A stretch of DNA of 64,000 bases, taken from NCBI RefSeq assembly GCF_050003625.1, contig NC_134401.1, positions 98,000,852 to 98,064,851 of the forward strand, given 5' to 3'. The stretch's first letter is position 1, and every line of letters starts with the position of its first letter. This document shows, in pieces, positions 32,975-44,269 of this stretch. The notes below the pieces were generated by a model. The model did no database searches, had not been told where the DNA came from, and worked only from the letters and a program-made list of their open reading frames with translations. Both the position numbers and the translations under genes were made by a program. Origin of the DNA: Haematobia irritans. Taxonomy: Eukaryota; Arthropoda; Insecta; Diptera; Muscidae.

Positions 32975-33090
32975 CCTAATAAAGTATATATACACTGTAT
33001 ATAGTCGGAAATAGATATTTTGTTGTGCTACGGACGGAATGACAAATTTATTATACCCCCAATACCATTCTGTGACGTCAGGTATAAAAA
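32975..33090. mobile_element. HINE type I end fragment
   Basis: About 115 bp of type I terminal sequence in reverse (AAAGTATATATACACTG, CGGAATGACAAATTTATTAT, ACCCCCAATACCATTCTGTG, GGTATAAAAA). The rest of the element is missing. Confidence 0.65.
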
Positions 33091-33292
33091 GGATTTCATA
33101 CTCATTCTTTGTTGGCTGCCAAGCTATTAATTTACTTATTTCTAGTTACTCCTAACTTTGGCCTTCTAGAAGGCATTCTCTGTAACATATAAAAGATCCG
33201 ATACCCATTATACGTTCACTTCCAACAGAAGGGAATGCGGAATGACCTCACGTGTAGCTTAAGTTTACCTTTTGGTGCCCACATCACTTAAA
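33091..33292. other. No recognised feature
   Basis: Short non-repetitive stretch with GCCTTCTAGAAGGC palindrome (33162-33175). No gene. Confidence 0.5.
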
Positions 33293-33420
33293 TGTCTCGT
33301 AGGTCAGTGGATGAGTGTAGGACTATCAATAACGAGGACCCCGGTTCAAATCCCGACGGAGCAGAAAAATAAAAATACACTTGAGGTAAATATTAAAATC
33401 ACAAAAATAAGATAAACTGT
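33293..33420 (+). mobile_element. tRNA-like SINE head or tRNA pseudogene
   Basis: TGTCTCG and CGGAGCA could pair as an acceptor stem (one mismatch, two wobbles). A box A-like GGTCAGTGGATGAG and box B-like GGTTCAAATCC lie between them, followed by an A-rich tail. The T stem pairs poorly, so a working tRNA is unlikely. Confidence 0.4.
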
Positions 33421-34125
33421 ATAGGAAAAGTAAGTCAAATTAAATTCTAACGTAAAAGGTATGAGGGCAAATGTTCAGTTCATAGATAACCTTGCCTTCA
33501 AAATATTTATTTTTACACGCTTTCTTTTATGCCTTCCTGTCCAGGCCTTTTTGAGGGCCTTTTTTGGAAGGCATGATTTTTGTACTTAGTATGAAGGCCT
33601 GATAACATGGCATCGACGACACCACCTATAGAAGGCATACGAATAGAAGCGATAGGCAAGGCCTTGGCCTCCAATCCAATCCAATGTTATTTTGAAATGA
33701 ACACGTAATGCAGCGCCCAGGCCTTATAGCTACCCGGACAGCACTTCCATCATCGATTCCACGTCGCTTCCATTTCCCGCTGGGTCGTGTCTGAGTATTT
33801 ATTGTATTTATGTTGACATCAACTCTGACATGTATAATGATGAGTGATGTTGAAAAGTAAGTAAATAAACAAATAATGTACTCTAGTAATGATGTTTATG
33901 TTCATGACGATGATGGTGATGATGATAATGATAAAATATTGGGTAAATTGCAACAAAGATGCTATGACATTTTCTATGGGTTTCACAAAGGCTACAGTAT
34001 TTGCAAAAATAGTGTTCTGATATCGCACAGTGAGATATGTGTTAGTATTTTTTCTATATCTTGAATATTATGTTGCCATCACACAAAGAAAAATTCTAAT
34101 ACTATAATGAAATTTATTTTTAAAT
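33421..34125. other. No gene seen; GCCTT-rich palindromic patch
   Basis: Contains repeated AGGCCTT/AAGGCAT motifs (33500-33720), then GATGATGATGATAATGATAA-type simple repeat near 33910. Facing ORFs on both strands at 33819-34064 are short and lack support. Confidence 0.5.
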
Positions 34126-34129
34126 TTAA

Positions 34130-36330
34130 ATTTCTCTATAGTTTATATATAAACAATTTTGTTAACTTTTTATTGCTATAGAAAGCGTTGTCAAAATTTT
34201 CTTTCTATAGAAAATTTTATCAAAATATTATTTTTATAGAAAATGTTATCAAAATTTTATTTCTAACGAAAGTTTTGCAAATTTTTTTTTCTATAGAAAA
34301 TTTTGTCAACGTTTTATTTCTGTAAAAAGTTTTGTCACAATTTTATTTCTATAGAAAGTTTTGTATAATTTTATTTCTATAAAAAATTTTGCCAAAATTT
34401 TATTTATGCATATAATTTTGTCAAAACTTTATTTCTATAAAAGATTTTATTAAAATTTTATTTCTGTAGAAAATGGCGTCCACATTTTATTTCTAGAGAA
34501 AATTTTGTCAAAATTTTATTTCTATAGAAGGTTTTGTCAAAATTTTATTTCTATAGAAAATTTTGTCCAAATTTTTTTTCTATAGAAAATTTTGTCCAAT
34601 TTTTTTTGTCTATAGAAAATTTTGTCGAAATTTTTTTTCTATAGAAGGTTTTGTCAAAATTTTATTTCGTTAGAAAATTTTGTGAAAATTTTATTTCTAT
34701 AGAAGATTTTGTCAATATTTTATTTCTATAGAAAATTTTGTCAAAATTTTACATCTAAATTTTATTTCTACATATAAATTTATCAAATTTTTATTTCTAT
34801 AGAAAATTTTGTCGAAATTTTATTTCTATAGAAAATGGCGTCAAAATATTGTTTCTATAGAAAACGTTGTCAAAATTTTATTTCTATAGAAAATTTTGTC
34901 CAAATTTTTTTCTATAGAAGATTTTGTCAAAATTTTATTTCTATACAAAGTTTTGTCAAAATTTTATTTCTATAGAAAATGGCGTCAAAATTGTATTTCT
35001 ATAGAAAATGTTGTCCAAATTTTATTTCTATAGAAGATTTTGTCAAAATTTTATTTCTATAGAAGATTTTGTCAAAATTTTATTTCCATAGTAAATCTTG
35101 TCAACATTTTATTTGTATAGAAAATGTTGTCAACATTTTATTTCTATAGAAAATGGCGTCAAAATTTTATTTCTGTAGAAAATTTTGTCAAAATTTTACA
35201 TATATAGAAAGTTTTGCCAAAATTTTATTTCTACATATAATTTTATCAAAATTTTATTTCTATAGAAAATTTTGTCAAAATTTTATTTCTATAGAAGGTT
35301 TTGTCAAAATTTTATTTCTATAGAAAATTTTGTCCAAATTTTTTTTCTATAGAAAATTTTGTCCAATTTTTTTCTCTATAGAAAATTTTGTCCAATTTTT
35401 TTCTCTATAGAAGGTTTTGTCAAAATTTTATTTCGTTAGAAAATTTTGTGAAAATTGTATTTCTATAGAAGATTTTGTCAAAATTTTATTTCTATAGAAA
35501 ATTTTGTCAAAACTTTAGTCCTGTAGAAAAATTTGTCCAAATTTCATTTCTATAGAAAATTTAGTCAAAATTTTATTTCAATAGACAATTTTGTCAAAAT
35601 TTTATTTCAATGGAATATGTTGTACACTTTTTTTTCTATAGAAAATGGCGTCAAAATTTTGTTTCTATAAAAAATGTTGTCAAAATTTTATTGCTATAGA
35701 AAATTTAGTCAAAATTTTATTTCTATAGAAAAATTTGTCAAAATTTTATTTCTATAGAAAATGTTATCAAAATTTTATATCGATAGCAAATATTGTCAAA
35801 ATTTTATTGCTATAGAAAATTTTGTCAAAATTTTATTTCTATAGAAAAATTCGTCAAAATTTTATTTCAATAGAAAATTTTGTAAACATTTTATTTCAAT
35901 AGAAAATTTTGTCCAAAATGTATTTCAATGGAAAATTTTGTCAAAATTTCATTTCATTATCGTTGTTTTGATTTCAGCTTAAAACATTCGTTGACTAAAC
36001 TACAAGAATGGCTTAACCAACAGAGGAAGACTATAATTGTCAAATTTATTTGGGCAAAGCCATGTAGACGGCAAGATGGTTGGTTGGACAGCTGTTTCAG
36101 AATTACCACATTCCAAGAAAGTTTTGTTAAAAATTTTATTTCTATAGAATTTTTTTGGTAACATTTTATTTCGATATAAAATTTTGGCAATATTTTATTT
36201 CTATAGAAAATTGTGCAAAAAAAAAAAGTATATATTTGTCAATTTTATTGCTATATAAAATTTTGTCAATGTTTTCTATAGAAAATTTAGTCAAACTTGT
36301 ATTTTTATAAAAATTACATCTAACTACATC
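34130..36330 (+). repeat. 29-bp minisatellite array, plus orientation
   Basis: About 70 units with plus orientation, including a subfamily where GAAAATGGCGTCAAAATTTT replaces the usual centre and recurs at intervals (34470, 34835, 34975, 35150, 35640). Regular recurrence of this variant again indicates block amplification. A short non-satellite insert lies at about 35960-36115. Confidence 0.94.
35960..36120. mobile_element. Insert in array, homologous to the 27-kb insert
   Basis: About 160 bp matching, in inverted orientation, 27035-27190: TTTCAGCTTAAAAC, GGCTTAACCAACAGAGGAA, GTCAAATTTATTTGGGCAAA and GAATTACCACATTCC. Both copies sit in the 29-bp repeat. Confidence 0.75.
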
Positions 36331-36440
36331 TTATTTGGAGGGGAATATTTTGCAAAATCTACCAAAATATCAAGAAATCTACCAATCTAGCAAAAAGTAA
36401 AAATCTACCATGTTTGGTAGATTTTTATTTTCAACAGGCA
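36331..36440. repeat. Array boundary with 12-bp-stem terminal hairpin
   Basis: AAAAATCTACCA (36399-36410), loop TGTT, TGGTAGATTTTT (36415-36426): a perfect 12-bp stem. The preceding GAATATTTTGCAAAATCTACC and ATATCAAGAAATCTACC match, inverted, the flank of the other big array at 20760-20824. A hairpin at a fixed boundary resembles the 3' end of Helitron-like elements. Confidence 0.75.
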
Positions 36441-36924
36441 ATGTGGTTGCAACTGTTTTGAACACCACTGTAAATATTTATAATGATAGAGCAAATCAGA
36501 TCTAACATCATACTCAGACTATATATATGGATAGATATAATTATATCTATGACATTAGATCTAGGCCAAAATTGAGATATGCTTTAAAAGATAGGATTCG
36601 ATCGATTCATATCAAATTAGATTTCTCAATTCTTACTCGGAAATATTTTTTTTTCTAAACGAAAATATTTTAAAAATTCGGGGTTGGAAAGAAAAAAATG
36701 ATGTGTTCGTAGAAAAAATATTACCAATATATTTCAAATTTAAAAGTTAATTTTAATAACAAATGTTTTCAATTAATGAATTAATTGACACAACTAACTT
36801 TTTAATCAAGGTAGAAACATTAATTTAATTAAGTAAATGATTGAAATTTTTAAAATTTTTAATTAAAAAATTAATTGATACAATTAACTTTTTAATCAAA
36901 TTCGGAAGACAAAGTCAGTGAAAA

Positions 36925-37826
36925 CAAGTAAGGAAAATCTAAAGTCGGGCGGGGCCGACTATATTATACCCTGCACCACTTTGTAGATCTAAATTTTCGA
37001 TGCCATATCACATACGTCAAATGTGTTGGGTGCTATATATAAAGGTTTGTCCCAAATACAAACATTTAAATATTAGTCGATCTGGACAGAATTTGATAGA
37101 CTTCTACAAAATCTATAGACTCAAAATTTAAGTTGGCTAATGCACTAGGGTGGAACACAATTTTAGTAAAAAAATATGGGAAACATTTAAATCTGAAGCA
37201 ATTTTAAGGAAACTTCGCAAAAGTTTATTTATGATTTATCGCCCGATATATATGTATTAGAAGTTTAGGAAAATTAGAGTCATTTTTACAACTTTTCGAC
37301 TAAGCAGTGGCGATTTAACAAGGAAAATTTGGTATCTTGACCATTTTTGTCGAAATCAGAAAAACATATATATGGGAGCTATATCTAAATCTGAACCGAT
37401 TTCAATCAAATTTTGCACACTTGACTATACTACTAATTGTACTCCTAGTGCAAGATTTCAACAAAATTCGGCCAAAAATCTGGCTTCTGGGGCCATATAA
37501 GTCCATATCGGGCGAAAGATATATATGAGAGCTATATCTGAATCGGAACCGATTTCTTCCAAAATCAATAGGGTTCTATTCTGACCCAAATTAGGAACAT
37601 GTGCCAAATTTGAAGGCGATTGGACTTAAATTGCGACCTAGACTTTGATCACAAAAATGTGTTCACAGACAGACGGACGGATGGACGGTCATGGTTATAT
37701 CGACTCAGGGAACCACCCTGAGCATTATTGCCAAAGACACCATGTGTCTATCACGTCTCCTTCTGGGTGTTACAAACATATACACTAACTTATAATATCC
37801 TGTTCCACAGTGTGGCGCAGGGTATA
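36925..37826. mobile_element. HINE type II element, about 0.9 kb
   Basis: Begins CAAGTAAGGAAAATCTAAAG, TCGGGCGGGGCCGAC, TATTATACCCTGCACCACTT and ends CCTGTTCCACAGTGTGGCGC with AGGGTATA. The internal GTGTCTATCACGTCTCC and CTCAGGGAACCACCCTGAG (a palindrome) are shared features of fly DINE-like repeats. Confidence 0.8.
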
Positions 37827-37861
37827 CAAAGTGATGAAAATTTTTTGTATTTTATAATTAA

Positions 37862-38084
37862 CCCTCGGATAGACACATGAGAGACTTGAAAATTCAGGTA
37901 CCTTCCTAAAATTTTATTACCTATCGATGTGTGAAAAAATCAGGACGGAAAATACGACAGTAATAATGTAATAATATCAACAAAATAGCATATTTTCCAT
38001 ATAAATACATTAAAATACATAGTGGGTCTGGCCAGGCCTCATGTGTTACGAATGTGACTATCGAAACATGTGTATGACGGAGGG
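37862..38084. mobile_element. piggyBac-type MITE, 223 bp, TTAA flanks
   Basis: Terminal inverted repeats CCCTCGGATAGACACATG and (inverted) CCCTCCGTCATACACATG, with TTAA at 37858-37861 and 38085-38088. TTAA targeting plus CCC ends is the piggyBac signature. No coding sequence. Confidence 0.85.
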
Positions 38085-38599
38085 TTAAAAATGTATTTCA
38101 AACAATCAATTGTTATTCCAAATAAAACCTCTAAGCCAATTCAGAAAATAATTGAAAATATTTATCTTTTTTAATGAAAAAATTATTTGAGTTTTGCAAT
38201 CAACATTAATTAAATTTTTAATTGAATCAATTAAAAAATTAATTGAAATTTGCTAATGAAATCAATTATTTTTTTAATCAAGAATTTTTTCTATGCCCAA
38301 TTAAAACTGTGATTGATACTATCATTTTCGTGATTGAAGACATTTCAATTAAAAAACAAGTATATACGGCCGTAAGTTCGGCCAGGCCGAAGCTTATGTA
38401 CCCTCCACCATAGATTGCATAGAAACTTCTACTGAAGACTGTCATCCACAATCGAATTACTTGGGTTGCGGTAACACTTGCCGATGCCAAGGTATCTTAA
38501 ACCTTCCTAACACCGTAATATATACCACATAGTCCATATCTGGTATATATTAAACTAAAAAAGGCCGATTAAATACGTATATAATTAAGTTTAAAGTTT

Positions 38600-38785
38600 C
38601 TATAGAAATAAAATTTTGACAAAATAAAATTTTGACAACATTTTCTATAGAAGTAAAATTTAGAAAAAAATTTCTATAGAAATAAAATTTTGACAAAATT
38701 TTCTATAGAAATAAAATTTTGACAAAATTTTCTATAGAAATAACATTTTGACAATGTTTTCTATAAAAATAAAATTTTGGTTGAT
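38600..38785 (-). repeat. 29-bp minisatellite inside a HINE
   Basis: Six or seven units of the same 29-bp repeat, in the minus orientation, embedded between HINE-specific sequences. The HINE at 50.2-51.9 kb shows the same arrangement. Confidence 0.9.
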
Positions 38786-39948
38786 TATTTTTGGCTCGAG
38801 TGGCAACCATGATTATGAACCGATATGTACCAATTTTTGTGTGATTGGGGATCGGCTATATATAACTATAGAGCGATATGGACCAATTTTGGCATGGTTA
38901 TTAGCGGCCTTATACTAACACCACGTTGCAAATTTCAACCAGATCGGATGAATTTTGCTCCTCCAAGAGGCTCCGGAGATCAAATCTGGGGAACGGTTTA
39001 TATGGGGGCTATATATAATTATGGACCGATATGGACCAATTCTTGCGTGTTTGTTAGAGACCACATTCTAACACCATGTTCCAAATTTCAACCGGATCGA
39101 ATGAATTTTGCTCCTCCAAGAGGCTCCGCAGGACAAATCTGGGGATCGATTTATATGGGGGCTATATATAATTATGGACCGACATGGACCAATTCTTGCG
39201 TGTTTGTTAGAGACCACATTCTAACACCATATTCCAAATTTCAACCGGATCGGATGAATTTTGCTCCTCCAAGAGGCTACGGAGGACAAATCTGGGGATC
39301 GATTTATATGGGGGCTATATATAATTAAGGACCGATATGGACCAATTTTTGCATGGTCATTAGAGAACATATACCAACACCATGTACGAAATTTCAGCCG
39401 GATCGGATGAAATTTGCTTCTCTTAGAGGCTCCGCAAGCCAAATCGGGGGATCGGTTTATATGGGGCTATATATAATTATGGGCCGATGTGGACCAATTT
39501 TTGCATGGTCATTAGAGAACATATACCAACACCATGTACGAAATGTCAGCCAGATCGGATGAAATTTGCTTCTCTTAGAGGCTCCGCAAGCCAAATCGGG
39601 GGATTGGTTTATATGGGGGCTATATATAATTATGAACCGATGTGGACCAATTTTTGCATGGTTGTTAGAGACCATATACTAACACAATGTACCAAATTTC
39701 AGCCGGATCGGATGAAATTTGCTTCTCTTAGAGCAATCGCAAGCCCAATTTGGGGGTCCGTTTATATGGGGGCTATACGTAAAAGTGGACAGATATGGAC
39801 CAATTTTTGCATGGTTGTTAGAGACCATATACTAACACCATGTACCAAATTTCAGCCGGATCGGATGAAATTTGCTTCTCTTAGAGCAAAAGCAAGCCAA
39901 ATTTGGGGGTCCGTTTATATGGGGGCTATACGTAAAAGTGGACCGATA

Positions 39949-40198
39949 CACGCAGAGAAGGAATATGATCACCTCAAACATGTTTCAAGAGCAAAATGTT
40001 ATTTTTGTATGGTGACCATGTAACATGTTTGTCACTAAAATGTTATTTTATCGTCAAATATAAACTGCTTACCGAAATCAGATACATGATTTCCGAGAAA
40101 ATAACATGGTTGCGAAAACCATGTTACATGGTCACCACCCAAAAATAACATTTTGCTCTTAAAACATGTTTGAGGTGATCATATTCCTTCTCTGGGTG
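39949..40198. mobile_element. MITE-D, 250-bp near-perfect palindrome, TA flanks
   Basis: Ends CACGCAGAGAAGGAATATG and (inverted) CACCCAGAGAAGGAATATG, continuing inward as arms of about 100 bp with repeated AACATGTTT and ATAACATGG. It is flanked by TA and excision restores the HINE phrase GACCGATATGGCCCATTTGC. Tc1/mariner-type. Confidence 0.88.
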
Positions 40199-40461
40199 TA
40201 TGGCCCATTTGCAATACCATCCGACCATTTCGTTCGGAATTTAGCGTGATTTCAACAGACGGACGGACGGACATGCTCAGATCGACTCAAAATTTCACCA
40301 CGACCCAGAATATATATACTTTATGGGGTCTTAGAGCAATATTTCGATGTGTTACAAACGGAATGACAAAGTTAATATACCCTAATCCTATGGTGGAGGG
40401 TATAATAATAGGATCAATTAATTTCGTGATTGAATCAGAAAATATTTTTTTTTTTTGTGTG

Positions 40462-41376
40462 TCCAACAATGATAAATCTGAGATAATTTCAAGCCATTGG
40501 TTGGCGTCGTTTTGTGACTTGGATCAAGAGTTACACACCGAAGACCAAGCAATCTGGGACTGCTACCGGCGAACGTAATTCAAAGAAGTTAAGAATGATG
40601 CTGGATTGAAGAATAAAAGGGGAATTTGGAGAAAAATAATGATTATGATATATTGGGTCAAATGTATCATAATCGCAAGAATTTTCTTCACGGTATGATT
40701 TAGCTTCCGAAAATTTCCCACTGTATGAGCTTTAAACAGAATGACAATTTGTCACGACTACCATTTAGTATTTTCTTGCAATTTTGAGGACCATAAAGTG
40801 TCCTTGTTAGGATTAAATTCAAAAGGGCTACGAAAAAAATAATTGTCACAATGCAATCCCTTTTACCCCACGGTTGGTGTAAAGCGAGGGGGTTCCCTTA
40901 AAAAATATCATATTTTTGCTCGCCAAATATGTAACCATATACTAAATAGACAAGTGGTCTGCGTCTGTACATTAGCAATGGCAATGAACTGAAGTGCTTA
41001 TTATTATTATTTTCTTGGCCAATTTAGTAAAGCAAAATACAGAAGAAAAACCATCATATTTTATTCTCATATTCGAATTTGTAACTTTCGTCGTAAGAAC
41101 CATTTTTTTTGTTGTAATCTTACATGGTGGACATGGGTTTTTTTCACCATAATATTACTTTGTGATTTCTTGGCTTGAGTTGGTGCTAATGTCTTGTTAG
41201 CTCGAATGGCTCGCTAAATGACCGTTTATTAAAAAGAACGCAAGAACTGTGAACAGCAGTAGCAGAATTAAAAAAAAAAAACGCAGATTACAGAATATCA
41301 CTCGCATATTACGTAAGCAATGACATTGAATATTTTATAATGACAATATTTTAAAAACGTTCAGTTTTCTCAGCCA
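40462..41376. other. No recognised feature
   Basis: Moderately complex AT-rich DNA without a supported gene or repeat boundary. It may be single-copy. Confidence 0.5.
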
Positions 41377-41692
41377 CACTGAAAAAAAAAGCATTTCCAG
41401 TTCCAAAGATTTTGTCTGTACTTTAAAAATTTTGGTATTGATTCCGAGCCAAAGAAGCGGAGAATACACGGATGAAAAAGACTGTTTTTCATATGTTTGG
41501 CTATAAACATTATATGTTTGGAACACAAATTTTTAAACACAATATTTTTGAGTGCAAGCATATAATGTTCATAAACTAGCATAACATGTTTGGGACATAT
41601 ATGTTAATATGTTAGAACATATTATGTTTGGGACATAAAATGTTTGTAAATATAATATGCTTGGATGCAAACATATATTAATTTAGAAATAG

Positions 41693-41696
<4 letters not shown>

Positions 41697-41729
<33 letters not shown>
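41697..41729. repeat. (AT)n microsatellite
   Basis: About 16 uninterrupted AT dinucleotides inside MITE-C. Confidence 0.95.
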
Positions 41730-41733
<4 letters not shown>

Positions 41734-41834
41734 TTAGTAGCTTGGAGCGCTATTTAAGAGGGAGCGATATAGAATTAAGTTGGTGGTTGTTGCTTGTTAT
41801 TACAAAATTAACATTTTATTTTTCCTTGGGCAAT

Positions 41835-41925
41835 TGATCAGCTACTTCTTTGATCCTTACAAACTGTGTGGTCCGCTGTTCGAATCCCCGTCCGGCAAAA
41901 GGTAAAATTAAAATAAAAAAAATCA
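41835..41925 (+). mobile_element. tRNA-like segment (possible SINE head)
   Basis: GATCAGCTACTTC (box A-like) and TGTTCGAATCCCC (box B-like) about 40 bases apart, followed by CGGCAAAAGG and an A-rich tail, within MITE-C. A third member of the tRNA-like relics in this window. Confidence 0.35.
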
Positions 41926-42954
41926 TACAATTGAATAATTTCTTCTACAATGTTTGTATTACAGAAAAAGGTGCTAAGAACTAAAAAATCTCGTGGAAGT
42001 GAGAAAGATGCGGGGGGAATATACAATTGGGCAGAAACAAAATTTTAAGCATTCAGGTCGAAAACCTATGTTGTTAGCACCTATATTACCTGTTTATTTT
42101 CATAATTCATTATGATTGTAAGTATATAAATAAATAAATAAAATTTTGAGCACAATATTGTTTGGGAGAATTTTTTTTAAGCATATAATATTTTTGGGTG
42201 CAAAATGCTTCCAAACATATTATATGTTCACATAATAACATATTGTTTTTGGAAGACAACATTATTGAATTTGGATGCAAAAATACAAAATGTTTGGAAC
42301 TTGGACTACCCAAACATATATTGTTTAGACCAATATGCTTTCAAACATATTATATATTGGAAGAGATCAAACATATAAATGTTTGGGCAATACCCAAAAA
42401 TATATATGCTTGAAGCAAAATATGTTTGGGAGTATATGTTACAGAAGCGATTTTTTGTGAGCGTGTACAAGTAAGGATACTTTTAAGACACAATTTTCTT
42501 TTAAATTTGGATTTTGTGTACTTGCTTCTAGGAAATTTTAATTTTTAGCTATTTTTCTTCATTACAGGTTGGCTGATAAGTCCCCGGTCTAACAAAGAAA
42601 AACACACTTTTTTTGTCAAAATTCGTTTTTATTATTCAACATAGTTCCTTTCAAGAGCGATACAACGATTATAACGACCTTCCAATTTTTTGATACCATT
42701 TTGGTAGTACTCCTTCGGTTTTGCCTCAAAATAGGCCTCAGTTTCGGCGATCACCTCTTCATTGCAGCCAAATTTTTTTCCCTGCGAGCATCCTTTTGAG
42801 GTCTGAGAACAAGAAAAAGTCGCTGGGGGCCAGATCTGGAGAATACGGTGGGTGGGGAAGCAATTCGAAGCCCAATTCATGAATTTTTGCCATCGTTCTC
42901 AATGACTTGTGGCACGGTGCATTGTCTTGGTGGAACAACACTTTTTATACCCAC

Positions 42955-44032
42955 CACACAGAAAAAAATATCACCAAAATATTTCCAATTAAAAAGTTAA
43001 TTGAAGTTGAAAATTTTTTCAATTAATAAATTAATTGATACAATTAACTTTTTAATCATGATAGAAACATTAAGTTAATTAAGTCAATGATTGAAATTTT
43101 TTAAATTTTTAATTAAAAAATTAATTGATACAATTAACTTTTTAATCAAATTCGGAAGACTAATTCCCTTTCACTACCGAAATAAACCTAATGTTAAAAA
43201 CTTTAATTTTTCTTCTGTTTTTAGTTGAACTAACAGCATGTAGAACAAAAATTGCCATTTTGAAAACCTACTTCAAATACTTCAAGAGCTATATGAGCTT
43301 GTTTTGAAAATTTGATTCTTGAATTGTGACCAAGTGGCCTTACGAAAATAAGCGCTATTTGGCCTATAATGTCCTTCAAAGTGTGAGCAAAAATACAAAA
43401 AAGAACCCGAAAAAGTGTCAGCTATAGTTTTGGTATGAATGTCCATTTACTAGAAACATACAGTAGAAAAATTGTGTCAAATTTATGTATTTTTCGTTTA
43501 TTTCTAAAGAAGTTTACAAAAATGTATTTTGGACCTCACCAATATGGAAAATATTTATAGGTTATTTAGATTACTTTAAAATAACATCGAGAAATAAATC
43601 AAAACTAAGTGGAAAAATAGAATTTGGTGTCTTTTTCGAATGTCCTTCAAAGCGGACTACCGATGAAAGGGTTAAAAAAAAGTGCTGATTTTTTTTTAAA
43701 TTTTTAATTAAAAATGTATTTCAAACAATCATTTGTTAATCCAAATAAAAACTCTAAGCCAATTCAGAAAGTAATTAAAAATAGTTACCTTTTTTAATTG
43801 ATAAATTAATTGAGTTTTGCAATCAACATCAATTAAATTTTTAATTGAATCAATTAAAAAATTAATTGAAATTTGCTAAAAAAATCAATTAATTTTTTAA
43901 TCAAGAATTTTTTCTATGCCCAATTAAAACTGTGATTGATACTATCATTTTCTTGATTGAAGACATTTCAATTAAAAAATTAATTGGATCAATTAATTTG
44001 GTGATTGAATCAGAAAATTTTTTTTTTGTGTG
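42955..44032. mobile_element. MITE-A, 1,078-bp copy nested in the HINE
   Basis: Inverted ends CACACAGAAAAAAA and TTTTTTTTTTGTGTG. It has AATTAATTGATACAATTAAC palindromes on the left, CCCAATTAAAACTGTGATTG on the right, and a piggyBac-type MITE in the middle. Removing it rejoins the HINE phrase TATACCCACCACCATAGAAT. Confidence 0.82.
43168..43671. mobile_element. piggyBac-like MITE, about 504 bp
   Basis: Ends CCCTTTCACTACCGA and (inverted) CCCTTTCATCGGTAGT, with TTAA on the right (43672-43675) and a diverged AATT on the left. It lies inside MITE-A, whose sequence continues on both sides. Contains no gene. Confidence 0.65.
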
Positions 44033-44269
44033 CACCATAGAATGGTGACGGGGGTATAATAAGTTTGTCATTCCGTTTGTAACACATCGAAATATCGATT
44101 TCCGACTATATAAAGTATATATATTCTTGATCAGGGAGAAATTCTAAGACGATATAACGATGTCCGTCTGTCTGTCTGTTGTAATCACGCTACAGTCTTC
44201 AATAATGAAGCAATCGTGCTGAAATTTTGCACAAACACGTATTTTGTCTGCAGGCAGGTCAAGTTCGAA

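Larger units (their letters stand above)
38357..40405. mobile_element. HINE type I element carrying minisatellite and 153-bp repeats
   Basis: Reading from the hairpin end: CAAGTATATACGGCCGTAAG, TTCGGCCAGGCCGAA palindrome, GTACCCTCCACCATAG. Then come about 190 bp of 29-bp minisatellite (38600-38785), ATTTTTGGCTCGAGTGGCAA, seven or so 153-bp units (38870-39945), and the terminal GACGGACGGACGGACATGC, CTATGGTGGAGGGTATA. A palindromic MITE sits at 39949-40198. It is non-autonomous. Confidence 0.85.
36703..40461. mobile_element. MITE-A interrupted by two HINEs and a piggyBac MITE
   Basis: AT-rich element with AATTAATTGATACAATTAAC palindromes on the left (36703-36924) and the CCCAATTAAAACTGTGATTG block on the right (38285-38355 and 40406-40461), ending TTTTTTGTGTG. 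Three insertions lie inside: HINE type II 36925-37826, a TTAA-flanked MITE 37862-38084 and HINE type I 38357-40405. Without them the order matches the copy at 42955-44032. Confidence 0.75.
41467..42465. mobile_element. MITE-C, about 1-kb copy with TA flanks
   Basis: Starts CACGGATGAAAAAGACTG and ends GTGAGCGTG, flanked by TA; removal restores the MITE-B phrase GAATACAAGTAAGG. It is filled with CATATGTTTGG motifs and contains an (AT)n tract at 41697-41729 and a tRNA-like segment near 41870. Confidence 0.8.
41377..42560. mobile_element. MITE-B fragment split by MITE-C
   Basis: The left end CACTGAAAAAAAAAGC and the block ATTCCGAGCCAAAGAAGCGG are present to 41466. After MITE-C the phrase TACAAGTAAGGATAC and TTGTGTACTTGCTTCTAGG continue to about 42560, where Himar1 copy 3 begins. 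The right part of this MITE-B does not resume beyond Himar1. Confidence 0.7.

Noticed and set aside
33293..33363. Functional tRNA gene
   Set aside because: Acceptor stem has a mismatch and wobbles and the T stem does not pair; more likely a tRNA-derived relic.
38825..40023. 167- and 178-codon ORFs with repeated YNYGPMWTNF-type phrases
   Set aside because: They translate 153-bp tandem units of a HINE; frames persist only because the unit is 51 codons.
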